Below are positions 48,061 to 61,091 of a DNA stretch of 64,000 nt, in pieces. The notes under the pieces are model-generated. The model was not told the origin of the DNA. It was given only the letters and a program-made list of their open reading frames with translations, and did no database searches. The position numbers and the translations under genes are program-made. Source of the DNA: Polydactylus sextarius (taxonomy: Eukaryota; Chordata; Actinopteri; Polynemidae); assembly GCA_016801845.1 (NCBI GenBank), contig CM028906.1, positions 5,844,501 to 5,908,500 on the forward strand, read 5' to 3'. Numbering within the stretch: position 1 is the first letter of the stretch; every line of letters begins with the position of its first letter.

Positions 48061-48873
48061 GTTGTTCTTGCGCACAACCCAGGCTGCTCTCTGCACGCTT
48101 GGCTTCAGTCATGCTCTCCTCTCCCTCTGGGCCTTAGAGTTGAGTAACACAGTAACCATGAAGCTGCACTTGGCCCAGACTTACCACACTACACAGCAAT
48201 TCACCTGAAGTGTGTCTTTTCCATACAAACAACACAGAAAATGTGCGCACCGTCGTTGATATTCATGCAAAATGACTATTCACTCCACGGCTTCGTTGCC
48301 ATATGGGTCAAGTGGCTTCATAACTCCACAGGGATGTTTTAAAATTGCAACTGCACTGGCTTTATACATGGATGCAACAAGAATTTAATGGATTTCTGTT
48401 TTGTCTCCTGTGTGTATTTCCGTCAGACCACAGAGGTGTAGGCTGACTTAGTCACTGACTGACACTGTTGAAAAGACCATGCATGAGTGTTACAGTGTTC
48501 TTTCCCGGAGCACTATTTGACAGGCAACGTCAAAATGATAGGAAAGGATTTGGATTTGTTAGTGAAAAAGTATGAATAGTAGCTGATAACAGGTGATGAA
48601 ACATACACATCTACTGTTCAGCTAAGTAAATTATTGTCATAAGCACTTTCTTTTTCAAATTTAAACCTTAAATGTTAAATGCAAAGCAACAACAATTACA
48701 GAAACCTACTTTATATAGGTCTGAAACCTTCTGCCAACCTGTTCAATTGCAGATAATCACAGCTATAGAGTTATAGTCCAAGTGGGTGGTTATCGTTACC
48801 TTTACCATTGATCAACTATATGTAATCAGGTCAATCAATTTATGACAGATTCGGAGGTTTTTGCTTTAATGGC

Positions 48874-49113
48874 ATCTTGACTTAAAAACTAAAAACATGT
48901 TTCACAAGGTCACAGTGACCTTTGACCTTTGGCCACCAAAATCAAATCAGTTTATATTAAGTACGAGGGTTAGGGTTACATTTTTGAATGTTTGGGCTAA
49001 CTTTAAGAAGTCTCTCATGGCATTCTTGAGATATCGCTTTTACAAGAATGGGACAGACGGACAACCAGAAAAATACATTGCCTCTGGCAACAGCTATCAT
49101 TGGCATGGGGGCA
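48874..49113 (+). repeat. Dispersed teleost repeat, copy 4, best preserved
   Basis: The unit runs from cttgacttaaaaactaaaaa through caaggtcacagtgacctttg, gaccaccaaaatc-like text, tctctcatggcattcttgag, atatcgcttttacaagaatg and ggacagacggacaaccagaa, and it ends at ggcaacagctatcattggca followed by tgggggcat. This is the full order of a repeat widespread in teleosts. It has no coding capacity. The 5' part carries a perfect ERE-like palindrome and an overlapping DR1 (48907-48928). Confidence 0.8.
48907..48928. promoter_or_regulatory. Consensus estrogen-response-element and DR1 motifs in the repeat
   Basis: The 15 bases AGGTCACAGTGACCT at 48907-48921 are a perfect inverted repeat of AGGTCA with a 3-base spacer, the consensus estrogen receptor site. 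The right half overlaps TGACCTTTGACCT at 48916-48928, whose reverse complement AGGTCAAAGGTCA is a perfect DR1, the site type used by RXR heterodimers and HNF4. The motifs are visible facts; binding is inference. Confidence 0.6.
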
Positions 49114-50048
49114 TTAAAAAATGATGGCATACCAGAGAGTTAAGCCTTTTCAACGTCAGATACTGACAAAACTGAAGTCTGTGTCATAAGAAGTCATGTA
49201 AATTGCTGGTGAGAAAAGCTAATCTGAATTGCTAACACACCTGCCCAGAATAACAAGTGAGACGTGGCAGAAGAGGTGTCACTATATTTCTCTGCTTGGA
49301 TTGATTAATTCATAAAATCTATCCATGCAATTATTTTTTCAGCTGTAACCTCTCTGTCATGTTTCACTTTGCATCATGGTGTAGTTGTTTGTTTGGTGGA
49401 TTAAACCCATGACACTGAAGAGCTTCAGGAAAAGGTTTTTTAGGCAGCACATATTCAAACACTGGGTTTAAAACTTCTGGTGTGTTTTTAAAGTCACTAA
49501 AATTGGTACTGTTACACTAGAGGGACTATATTTTTAAACTCCCACACCAGAACTAGAGTACTGCACATTCACACAGAGCATGGGCCCTTTTATCAGAATG
49601 AGAAAACCTCCCAGAGCTCTTTAGAAAAGGCTGAGTTTCTTTTCAATTTCTATCACAGGTTCTCTCAGAAATTGCTGCCAGGATCACAGCCTATATAACC
49701 TGCATTTGACGTCGAAGCAAGCGAAAACCCTGAGTGTGCCACAATTTATTTATACTTTTACAGTTAGTTTGAAATTAGGACTATCTTGCACGAACCGTAA
49801 CATCTAATCACTACATGCTACATCAGATAGCAATGTTGTTAGCAATGTGCTGACTGAGATATATGTACGGTTTTGGTATTGTTAGGAATTTGGTTTTCAT
49901 TAGTTCAATAATTGCCAGTTGGTCCAGTGCGGTGCCCCAACATGTAGAAATGTGAACACAGACGAGCTTTCATGGCTTTTGCTAGCATGTCTGTCCCACA
50001 TGCATAGCAAGCTAGTGCATATGTTATCTGAATAAGAAATTTAATTTG

Positions 50049-50155
50049 TTTGCGAGTTCAAATCCCCATCCAGACAAGCCTTCCTGTGTGTGATCACCAT
50101 CCAGGCCTCTCTACATTAAAGGCAAAACTCCCCAACAAATAATGATAAAAAAAGA
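50049..50155 (+). repeat. SINE 3' half, decayed
   Basis: A B box-like gagttcaaatccc is followed by a body ending cattaaaggcaaaactcccc and an A-rich tail. This resembles the tail tatcaataaaggcaaaatgg of the SINE at 23414. The 5' half with the A box is not clear. Confidence 0.45.
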
Positions 50156-53100
50156 AACACTCTAGATGATGCATGCTTGGTGCTACAGGTCAAGTGCTCA
50201 TTCACTAATTCTTCAAAAAATGGGTTATATTAAATAATTAATTAAAATATTCACGTCATTACAGTATTTTTGCATTTTCCATAAACTACCATTTTACAAA
50301 TATTAGTTGTTAGTTGGTCATTGTAAACAGTTGGTGGCACTAATTATACAGTTAGTCATTACAAGTCAAGTCATTACAGCATCATGATGTAGTTAGAACA
50401 GCACCAGTGAAACCACAAATGTCATTCGTCCTTCCAGATTTGATGAATCATTTGATTTTGCACTTCTTGCATTTTCTTTACACACTCATTTTTTTCTCAC
50501 CAGTCAAGTATGAAAAACCTTTGGAGAAGAATTCCCTGCATACTTCCATGATCAAATATTTAAAAAATGCACATAATATTAAGAATTCTACTACATCCAA
50601 CCACCTAATGACATATTACAGATGATCCAATCATATACATTTTGTCTACAGCTAAAAATTTAACATTCAGTGTTAAATCATTTTTTGTTTACACATGTAA
50701 ACAAACACAGCTGTGTCCACACTTCATACATGATCCATACACATGAATCATGATGAGCAGAAAATACAGTGTGTCATATTTATGCAGAATGCATTTCATG
50801 CTTACATGTCAATAATGCCAGTAATGGGCACAATCTCCTGTCACTTCCATGAAATACACAGGCTGGGATGAATTATGCAGCAGGAGACTCATTATAACTG
50901 TAAGAAGACTGTCATTAATATACTGTGACGCCACAAAGCATATCACCTTGGTCACTCATTTTATCCCATAACCCATAATGCATCCAATACCACAGAAACA
51001 CAGCTCTACCCTAGATTCAAAGACAGATTAACACACACACTCATAAACTAGCACACAAATAAAGTTAATATGCACTGGCACCTCGGGGGTGGCAGCCGCT
51101 TTGATGTCCTCAGCATGTACAAATACACAGATGGAAAAAAAATAAGGTTTGGCTGCAGCAAGGAAACAAGATGCACAATGTGATGAAATTAATCTCTGTC
51201 AAGGCTGAAGGTTAATGGATACAGGTGAAATATTAAAGTTCTTTCTGATTTGCTGTGATGCGCAATGAGGGCTGACATGCTAGTTCAGATGTACAATGTG
51301 AGCTGCGCTGCACTCTGGTCTCTGTGCAGCCATAAACTCGAAAGAGGGTGGCTTGGCTTCCCTTGTTTAAAGCTGGAATATGAGTCTCCTATGAATAGCT
51401 CCACTAAATGACAACACAGCCTACAAGGATAGCTGCAGTGTGCTCAGAACAGCAATATGAGCATTCAAATTAAGAAAGGCTTTTCACAATGGCATATTAT
51501 TTCATTTGTCTCGTTGAATTGTAGCACATGTAACCTAAATATTCATTCCAGTTCGTGCTTTTTACATGATGTGCTGTTTAAGGAAAATAAAAAACTATTC
51601 CTATTTCAGGCATCCTATTTACTCCTTATGTATTATAGACATAATGTATATGATGTGTTGCACTGCCACAGGGGCATCAAATATCTTCACATAGCATTTT
51701 AACTGCCATGTCATCTTGAGATAAAAGGTCTTCTCTGGATCATGACGCATTTCTGAATTATTTTCACAAGGTCATGTTGTGTTTCTCATATTGATTATTA
51801 ATATTTTAAAGACATTTCCTCAACATACTTGCTTGATATCTCGAGCTGAATGTTCATATAACATGGATTTGTTCATCATCTCTGACACAAATATTTTTAA
51901 AGCGAATAAAAAAAAAACTATTACATGGTATCATCTCTGCAATGCAGTTTTACTGTAGCTTTAGCTTCAGACTTTCGTTGAGAACAAGCTCTCCCTAGGT
52001 ATTAAACACCTTCATCCAAGGTGAAGTTAAAGCATTATCATTTATCAAATCATACATAGTATAAATGCCCATAAAGCACCTTACTAAAAGTCCTTACTAA
52101 ACACCTTAAAGGCTAACTGTATTGTTAAGTCTGCAAAACAGTCCCACTGTCATATTGTGGCTACAGATGATGATGTGTGAATCATAATATCACATCATGA
52201 CTGGGATTTGCCAGGACATCACTTTCCACAACTGCAGCTGCTTGTGAGCAAGATGAGCTGACTGAAAGCACATTTTTACAACAGCATGTCATCAAAGATC
52301 ATTGAGGAATGCGAGCAGAGAAGATTAATAACAACAGCTCCAGAGGGAAATAAACAGGTTTTTACCCCACCGAGCCAACCCATGAGGGGCGTCAGATTCG
52401 CTTTGCCAACAAAATAGAAATTTATGGACAATAAAAGAAAAACAGATGCATCAAGACACCCGGCAACATGTTGAAAACTCAAACCAGCATCTCAGGATAA
52501 GCAAATCGAAGCAGCAAAGTTAATACAAGTTGAAATAAGTAATGAATTATGTAAAAGCTTTGTAGTGGAAATGCAAAACAGCATTTTAAATCAATTGTCT
52601 GTCAGTATCTTCAAAACACAACAGAGTGTATAGAATACAGGATAAACCAAAACTTTTATTTGTAGTTTTGATGCACAGTGACAACAGCACAGAAAAGTGA
52701 ATTTGTCCATAGTGCTATACTCAAGGGTACTACAATAGGCCCAAAACTGTCTAACAAAGAAAATCTACACTACACTATTAGCATTATTTAGTTTCTCAGA
52801 AAGAAAGTGCTGAAACTGTGTACCAAGTATACAGTTAACTTTATGTGATCAGGCAGTCTAGTTGAGATGGACTTCTCCTTCTCCTCTAGAGATGACAGAT
52901 TACTGTTGACTGATATTTTCAAACCACTTATACTTGGACTACATTGAAATATATCAGAGGGTAACACTGACAGAAGAGCTGTGATGCTCTCATAAAAACA
53001 TTCTGACACCATTCCCAAATGCTGACATTGTAAATTAAACATGAATTAAAAATCAAGAACACATTAATTAAATTAAGACGACATTAATCATCATGAATGT

Positions 53101-53897
53101 ATAATACAAATCCACAAAGCCCAAATGAGTCACACCTTGGTCACCAAAAGCCGAAAGCAATAAATTAATACCATCATGCCTTATGATTCAGCATTAATTA
53201 CCACTGTAACTGAGAGATTTAATTAATATATGAATTCAACAAGAGGATTATACATTAGAGTACAATTAAGTACCCATGAAGCCACCTATTGTTCACATGT
53301 GTTTAAACTGAGATTACACAGTCTGCCATACCCAGAGCCAAATAGAAATGTACATTCAGAGTTTGTATGTGGGCAGTAAAAGGAGTCGAAACAAAAGCCC
53401 TACACCAACGTGCAGTCATTGTGTCAAGAGGAAGAATGAAGATATATTGCTGGGTATTTTGTGTATAATGCCAGATAAACATCAAGCTCCTGCTGAATGT
53501 TTACTGTGTTAAACTGGATTAGTTTTAGAGACTTAAGTAGAAGTTGTCCTCCCACGGACCTAACAGCAAACACCTTATGTTAGGACAGTGAAAGACATGC
53601 TCTGTTTACGAGACGTGGCTGAAGATTTTCAGACAATTTCTTAAGACAAAAACATTTATTCTTCACTTTGGGAATTTTTGACAAACCAATACGAATTTAG
53701 GATTCACATACAATGTTTACAACAAACTTTCAACCAAAACAATCCTTACAGCTGCTCTTTTCGAGGTGTTTATATTGACAATTGAATATGAGTCGATGAG
53801 GCTTTTTATTTTAGCTGAAAAACCAAAATGTCACCACAACCATCTGGCAGCAGGAATTGTGAATAGTGTCATAAGAACGCGAAATAACTTTTAAATT

Positions 53898-54060
53898 ACA
53901 GGACTACTGTGTCAAAATTAGTGACATCTAGTGGTGAGGTTGCTTTTTGCAACCACGTGAATAATCTGTGCCTCACCCTCCCTTTTCAAGACTAGGTAAA
54001 TCTACAATGAGCAGTGCAACATGCAGGCTCTGTGTCAGAAGACCTCTTGTCCATGTAGAG
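53898..54060 (+). repeat. Interspersed repeat fragment ('catctagtggtgaggttgc')
   Basis: The blocks gacatctagtggtgaggttg, ttgcaaccacgtgaataatc and cctcaccctcccttttcaag follow a short repeat often seen in teleost sequence near polymorphic non-coding sites. It is recognised by pattern only, and its class is unknown to me. Confidence 0.45.
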
Positions 54061-57000
54061 TTGAGAGTCTAAATGTTCTCACCTGCTGGTTAGAATAGTT
54101 TTAATTGGTGTTTTAAAAGCTGTACCAGGCTTGGGAGGCTGCTATGTGATAATGACCCCACACTACTAATGTTAAGTGCCTTGAGTGTGGGAAAACAAAA
54201 ATACACCCAGAGCCTCCGTCACTGAAAGCAGATGGCACATATTGAGTGCCAAGTGCATTATGTTTCCCTTTTGCTCCATCGCCATTCAATTGGATATTTG
54301 CCGAACACCATTGTCCATATTTGCTCATAGCTGGCAGAAGTTGGTGTTTCTATTTCAGATTAAGTGGATTATTTTCTATATCAGAAATTTAAGTGTCTTT
54401 TGAAGATAAAATTGAGTTGAAACATCTTGATGCTCACCTGCAATGGCATTTCATTTTAAACCAAAATAATCCAAAAATAATCAGGTTTTTATCATGGACT
54501 GGTTGTTCCAGATAATGGTTAATTTTTTCTTTCTCTTTGTGTTATTCACAAGTGTGATAATCTGATTTAACAATAATGTGACAGGAGCACTTCTGCTGTT
54601 CTGTCAGGATTACCAAACATGAAAGCAGCAACAGTCAAAGAAAAGGTGGTTGCTCAGCAGAGCAAATATAAACACCCAAGCTGACAGTGCAAACAAACAG
54701 GTTAGCAGTTGAAATTGAGGAGAATGAGGGTATAAAATATAAAAATGTAGTGATTTAGCATCTGTTAAAAGTAGCAGCTGGTGCCTTATGATTTTGGCAA
54801 ATAAATTGATATGGATATGTCACTATATCATGTGTTTATTGTCTTCAAATGACCGGAAATTTAGTTATAATGAGCTAAAATCATCACAGCTACTAAACCC
54901 AACAACAACATCATCTCAATGAAATCTCCACTAAAGGCAAATATGTTGACAGTGGGTTTGTTCCTCTCTACCATAGAGTTGTATTATTATCCAAAAACAT
55001 GGATGACAAGTTCCTTTCTTACCATGAACATAATCACAGCCGTTTACATTACATCTGATGTGTTCCCCTTGTCTGTTAATCCTGTGGTGACTCAGCTCTA
55101 ATATGATGTGATCTCCAGGTGAGGTGCTGGGGTGCCCCCGCTGGTGAGTGTTTAGTGGCAGCGGGTGTGGAGATCAATCAAACACTGAGTCTGGAGGAGA
55201 AAGGATGAACATGTATCTTTTATCTTTTGTTTTAATGCTGTATCAGACAGCCTTAAGGTAAATTATCTATCACCAGGGAAGGTGAACTGAGGAAATTGAA
55301 CCTTTAATTATTGATAGAATTTTTATAGTACAAGCTGCCTCCATGGGAAAAAAAAGACTAATTAGCTATAATGTTTTAGCAGCAAGTATGTTTCTATTCA
55401 TGTTCTGAAATTAGACAACATAAGAAACAAAGCATTGAGCTTTAATAATGTATCTAAAAATATACACAAGAATAATTGTCATGTATAATTAAAAGCCTAT
55501 CAAGTTGTGATTACCACACAAGCACTAACTCAAACACAGCTTGGGTTTAAGATGTAATATTAAGAATGCAGAGTACATTAGTTGCTGCATGCCGAGCTGT
55601 CCTTTGCTTTTCACTTGCAAAGCGGCACTTTGAAAACCTCCAGGGAGCAGGCAAATAATATAAACAGAACTTTGACTTTACTTTCAAAATAAGCTTATGA
55701 CCACTAAAAAAATCTTCTCAAGATGTGAGTAAAGATCTGTGCTAATTAGTAGCACTTAAGAGCCTTAAAAGAGGTCTAATCAGCACGTTGATCTACAAAT
55801 GAGCTCCACCGAAGCCATCTGTGACCAAACTACAGTTGCATCAGTCAAAATAAACTACAAGACTGTCACCACGGGTGTTAGTCTGGAAAATAATGACACA
55901 GGAACTGTGTAGAAAAAAACTGCAACAACCATTACATGAATTAAATGTTTCTGCATATAGTTGCCTGGACATATGGCCTCTCACTTCAGCTGTTCTCTGA
56001 TTTTATTCTGAAAGCTCTGGCCAGAAGTTCATCTGCACCTTTCTATTCACTGCTACTTGTAGCTCACAAAATTATCTTTTCTTTATGAATTATATCACAC
56101 TATTTGTCACTATTACTCACCACATGTAAGTATTTTTATTTAAAACGAGCCGGTGGGCATTTAGAGGGAACTCAAATCTGTGTTTCTAAAGCAATACTGG
56201 CAACTCGCTCCAATGGAAAATAGCTGAAGTTATAGTCAGTAACTATAGACACAAAAACTTTAAGCTGACAATCCCACCTGTACATGCTCCGCTCTGCATG
56301 GTTGAGCCATTTGTTGAATGTTGCTATCTGACTAAAGTAAATACATTACTCAGTAATTTGGTCACAGTCATTCATGTTTCCAGGACTAATATAATACACC
56401 TTTGTGTACCTTTGTAGCTGTGTGTGAACCAAACACAGGGTTATCTTTTATCTTTTGTACACCTCTATACCCTGTTCCACACACATTCTATTCCTACCAA
56501 TTATGTTAATAATTCGTCTTTGCAAAACACACTTTTTATGAAGCGTTATATAAGAGTGTTATATATAGAGACAAACACATACCCCAGGTCTACCCACCTG
56601 CCTACACGCACCTGATGTTCACTAAACAACATGTCATGTTCGTTTTGTCATCACACAATAAAAGAAAGAAAGAAAGAAAATAGAATGTAAAAACGACAAC
56701 GATGGTTGTTCCTGGTTCCTGCCAAGAAATAGTCTGGAAAATAACACCAGGGCCTGAAATTTACTGCGAGATTGCAGGTATCACGCATAGTTTAATCGAT
56801 TCCCACAAATCTAGTTCTTATAATGTGGGAAATTCCCGCTTAAAATTACAGAGATGTCCAATAATGTTCAGTGAACATTTGCTTCGCAGGTGAATGCAGG
56901 ACATCAGATCACACTTCCACTGATCAACGCAGGTGGCGGCATAGACATTTATACATAGACGTCACATTGGCTGTGGAGGGATGTGCCGCCATCTTGGTAC

Positions 57001-57244
57001 ACAGAGCTTGCCGAGGCAGCGGTGCATGAACATCTACGAAGGAAAGAGGTACTCCTCTATCTCAAAGTGGAATTATTTGCTGAATTTTGGACCAATTTCC
57101 AAATGGTTTGATTTGTTAAAAACATCACACATATAGCTATGACACAAAGTGTTGGAGTATTATTTTTTTTAAATGCTGGTTTTACTACACAAATACAAAT
57201 TCTACTTAATGTTACCAGTAGGTGAGCTTGACAAAACTGAAAAG

Positions 57245-57324
57245 ATGCCAGATTTCTGTGCCGCGTATGGATGCTTTAATGAGCAGATCATACAAACCAG
57301 ATCTAGTGGGATCACTTTGCACAG
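57245..57324 (+). CDS. THAP-domain first exon (partial gene or transposon-derived)
   Basis: The ATG at 57245 opens MPDFCAAYGCFNEQIIQTRS and then SGITLHR, and the exon stops after CAC AG at a consensus donor, GTAAGA (57325). THAP zinc fingers begin M-P-x-x-C-A-A-x-G-C-x-N, with the two zinc-binding Cys of the C2CH motif spaced as here (residues 5 and 10), and continue to GITFHxFP, often with an intron at that point. The next exon should carry the rest of the domain (the C-x2-H pair and AVPTIF-like motif). It was not found downstream. THAP domains bind DNA and occur both in host regulators and in P-element-type transposases. The GC-richer upstream text ccgccatcttggtacacaga resembles a repeated unit, so a transposon-derived copy is possible. 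Leu replaces the usual Phe in ITFHR. Confidence 0.65.
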
Positions 57325-58730
57325 GTAAGATGCAAGTATGGGATAATCTAGTGTCAGCAGGTTGTTATATAGTGAAATAAATCCCAACAGGATGGACAGA
57401 ACCCCTCAGCTTCGAGTACAGGTTCTATTCATGATATAACCTACTCCTCTACATCAACCCGCATATTACACACCTTTTTTAACACCTGTGTTATTAACCC
57501 AGTGTGGAAAGAGATGAAGCAGAGGACACAGTAATACCCCCCCACCCTCCAAAGTCTATAAAGCCTCCCTATGTGAAGCATGTAAAGGTGGAAACACCCC
57601 TACCACCACCACCAACCCACCCTTCATTTTGAAAAATGCATTTCAGGCCCTGTGGTGTCACTTTTACACTTCAGTTACTATACTGGTTTTAAAAACTGAG
57701 CTACAGGGTGTTAAATAGTGAGATTTATGTTGAAATGGATTTACTTTGGGCTGATCCAGGCTCGCTGTTTCCCCCATTTCTGTCTGTCTATACAAGATCA
57801 ACCATAGAGTGGTTGTAGATTTACTATACAGATATCTCACAATCACTAGATAAAGAAAACTACACTTCAACACATGTTCTGGCAAACAGTGAAGCAGGTT
57901 AATGGTTCTTATATCGATATGCCACTATGTGCGTTGTAAATAATGGAAGCAGGTCAGTGATTAACATATCCATGCTGTGAACAAGATGAAATTGTTTGAT
58001 GAATGGCTCCCATTATTTACACCTTGTGGCTTTCTCATTAGGCCAGTCCATGGTGGTTTAATTACCCACAACTGATGATCACACAAAAACAAACAAACCA
58101 GTATCTTTGACTTAATCATGCTATGTTTTTTTTTTCACTTCTCAAATTGACAAAGAAATGACATCCAGATGCAACATAATTCAGTCCTGTGAAAATGTTG
58201 ACAATGTGGTAGAGGAAATCTTTCAAACCTGGCACAGAATAGTAATTTAAAGCTATAAATACCTCCACATATTTATCTTCATCAGTATCTCCACCATATA
58301 TTTCTGCCATACAGGGCATCAGATTATGATTTCTGCCCAAAGCCTATGAACATCACATGTGAAAGCACCTGAAGACATAATGAATGCATGCATGTGTCAC
58401 ATCTGCAATCTGCATTCTGTTGCTAATCCATCTTAGCAGGAAAGTTATTACCCTGCTTGCCATTCAAATGTTGTTCAAGAACAGACAAATGTGTCTGTGT
58501 GGACATGTATTTATGGACGTGAAGGAAATAAAAATCCCTACAGGAGGAAAGAAGCAGTGGGGGGTACTGCTGTAAATGTATCCATCTATTTTACAGGCAC
58601 ATTTTTTACATGTAAAAACGCAGTGTGACACATTTGCAACCCACCCCTGCTGTGTTAATATCAAGACAGGTAGTTGACAAGCAGGTTGACACACAGTACA
58701 TGACTCCCACTCCTAGATTATAACTACTCG

Positions 58731-58750
58731 AAAAAAAAAAAAAAAAAAAA
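58731..58750. repeat. A20 homopolymer
   Basis: Twenty A residues, with no recognised retrotransposon body on the plus side. Confidence 0.9.
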
Positions 58751-59596
58751 CTATTCATATCATTATGGTTTTACATAAAAACCTCTTTTAATAACATGAT
58801 CCAAATAATGTATATTCACAAAGTGTTACTTTAAAGGTTTACTTCACTTCTTTGCTTAGACAATAAATCCAATGATGTTCGGTGAAAAGCAAATTGGATT
58901 GTCTCGTCTCAACACCCCACATGCCTGCACACGCAGGAACAGCCTGAAATCTGATTTACGCTGCCACACTGAGAAACATTTCCTTAGAACATGCATCGAA
59001 TACCAGATCAATTGTTTAAATCTAATTTATGACAATCTATTTCCTTCTGTTGCCTGAAACGCATGAAATAAGTTAAATTTAATCTGTGATTGTCCCTTGG
59101 AATTGTTCATTACGCAAAACAAATATACAACTAAATTTAGTCATGCTGTCATCAAAATGACAACGTAATTCCTAAGTGTTTGGATACACAATGCATGTGG
59201 ATGGATGTCCAAAACACATGGTATTCAGAAATGATTTTCCTTATCAATTTGCATCTGCATTAAAATCATATCTGGTTTGTTTAACAAATGATTCTGAAAC
59301 TTAATGAGATGCAGAGTTCCCTTTTAGTTGCTACTTCACAAATTTAATTTAACTGAACATGTGCATAATGTAGCAAATCTAATAATGTGCATTTACTCCA
59401 GTCACTGTTGTCCAATTGCCTTTAATTCACTGAGTATACAGACTAGTAAATAAGGCAACGCATTTCAAATAAATCCAACACACAGTCATCTGTCCACCCT
59501 CATTCACACTATCACATCGAAATACTTACAACAGAGAAAAAAGCACAGTTGAAATCCCAGTGTGAGTAATCTCATCATTATTCAGAGATCAGGTGG

Positions 59597-59597
<1 letters not shown>

Positions 59598-59644
<47 letters not shown>
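59598..59644. repeat. (GT)n microsatellite
   Basis: About 23 uninterrupted GT units. The minus-strand His-Thr frame across it is an artefact. Confidence 0.97.
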
Positions 59645-59646
<2 letters not shown>

Positions 59647-59975
59647 GTAGACCTGTTTGGTCCAGAAGACAAGAAAACACCAGAGAGATAACAGCGATAG
59701 AGTCCTTGGAGCAGACATGAAACAACACAGTTCAAATAAAATCAACTGATGCATAGGTGTGCCCTTGTGTAAATGGGTACTTGCGTTGGCAAGCATGTGT
59801 GTGTGAACTTTATCATCCCACAAGGACCATAATCCCTAGAGCTCCTCTGATGCTGCCAGTAGCATTCAGGACTATACAACTTGCTGCAGTCTGAGTCCCA
59901 AGGGCAGACAGATGTAGCTTCTTGTTTAACCTGTCTGTTAACACTGAAATCACATTGTGACTAATCATGTGTTAT

Positions 59976-60004
59976 TTTTGTTTGTTTGTTTGTTTGTTTG
60001 TTTT
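59976..60004. repeat. (GTTT)n microsatellite
   Basis: Six GTTT units end in TTTT. On the minus strand this reads (CAAA)n, like the tail of the SINE at 23414, but no SINE body is clear beside it. Confidence 0.9.
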
Positions 60005-60102
60005 AAGTATTTAAGTTGCGATTGAAAAGGCAGACTCAAGCAGCCAAGTCAGTCACTCTACTCTGTGCTGCAGAATGCAGTTACCTTAGAGTAGTTATGG
60101 AC

Positions 60103-60151
60103 GGGGATTTCCCGAATGGCCAGAAACAGACTGGCCGTTTGGGAAATCTCC
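60103..60151 (+). repeat. 21-bp hairpin with 7-base loop
   Basis: The left arm ggggatttcccgaatggcca (plus g; 60103-60123) pairs with the right arm ctggccgtttgggaaatctc (plus c; 60131-60151) around the loop aaacaga. All 21 positions pair in RNA from the plus strand, 18 as Watson-Crick and 3 as G-U. On the minus strand the three become A-C mismatches. The left arm begins with GGGGATTTCC, which fits the NF-kappaB consensus GGGRNWYYCC; the right arm has a near match in reverse. Confidence 0.85.
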
Positions 60152-60530
60152 CGAACCTCCCTATGGCCAGTCCTCCCCTGCCTTGGTGCAACTTCTCTTA
60201 TAAAACTGACAAGGCTAAAATGGATTTAGCACCACCAGGAGAACGACTGGAAAATGATGACACAAAGCATTTTTTTAATGAATTTCTTTTTGTGGTTGTG
60301 TTTTGGAGAGAAGCCTGTAACTATGCACAGTAACTGCCAAATATTTAGGGCTATCTATAATTTGGTCATTATTTGATCGTGTTGCTGTGGAGATGTTATA
60401 CAAGCAACTAAATGGTGATGAAACGCAAAGAGATTTCTGAAAAAAACCTCCTCCACTTTGAACTTGCTTTTTAGGGACATAGTCATAGTTGTTGACAGTC
60501 ATGATATAAGAAAATAACACGCTCTTGGTT

Positions 60531-60625
60531 TCACTGGTTGCCAAGTGGTTAAGACAAATGCCATAAAATTGCAGTCTCCTAAGTCTGATTCTCGCTGGAG
60601 ATTCTCCTTCACTCTCTATATGAAT
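60531..60625 (+). repeat. SINE 5' fragment, decayed
   Basis: An A box-like ggttgccaagtggttaagac is followed by atgcc, then a B box-like tctgattctcgctgg, and then ttctccttcactctcta. The order matches a tRNA-derived SINE head. The tail is absent. Confidence 0.5.
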
Positions 60626-61091
60626 TAAAAAGCATGATATGCATCTAAGACGTTTGTTCTGTGCCCATTAACACCAACATTAACTGTATTTTATATTTTG
60701 TGCTTGCTACAAAATGTCATTTCTGAGTCTGAGGTGATAACTGACAGTTTGATGAGCCCTGTATTTGTCAAAGTGATGCAATACATGAAGCATTTTTGTT
60801 AGTCTTGACTCACAGGGATATACTTGTAAGAGGGGCAGTAGACGTGTCATGGATTGTGATAGTTTCTATTGTTTCCATCAACAGAAAAGAAAGAGGTTTA
60901 CAAGGCACCTTAACAGCTTTTGAGAAGCTTCTTCACCAGACTGCACCAGCTGTTCATAAGTTTAAATTTAGTCTAGTTATAAAGTGTGTTTACTCAGGAA
61001 AGATCTGTGCATCACCAAATTAACTAGAATTACCTCCTTGTGATTTTAGGTCTCCATCAACCAGTCCAGCTGCAGGCAATTAGTGCTTCAC

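Larger units (their letters stand above)
49114..57244. other. Non-coding stretch with repeat fragments
   Basis: No gene is recognised. SINE-like and interspersed-repeat fragments at 50049 and 53898 are listed separately. A (GAAA)n tract lies at about 56661-56680. Text at 56930-57050 (tagacgtcacattggctgtg, gatgtgccgccatcttggta) looks like a GC-richer, possibly repetitive lead-in to the THAP exon. Confidence 0.45.
57325..61091. other. Non-coding stretch, repeats and a hairpin
   Basis: No second THAP exon or other gene is recognised. The stretch holds an A20 run (58731), a (GT)n (59598), a (GTTT)n (59976), an imperfect hairpin (60103-60151) and a SINE fragment (60531). The 105-codon frame at 60016-60333 spans the hairpin and matches no known family. 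Confidence 0.45.

Noticed and set aside
59578..59823. 81-codon minus-strand frame with a His-Thr run
   Set aside because: The run is the (GT)n microsatellite; the remaining residues match nothing.
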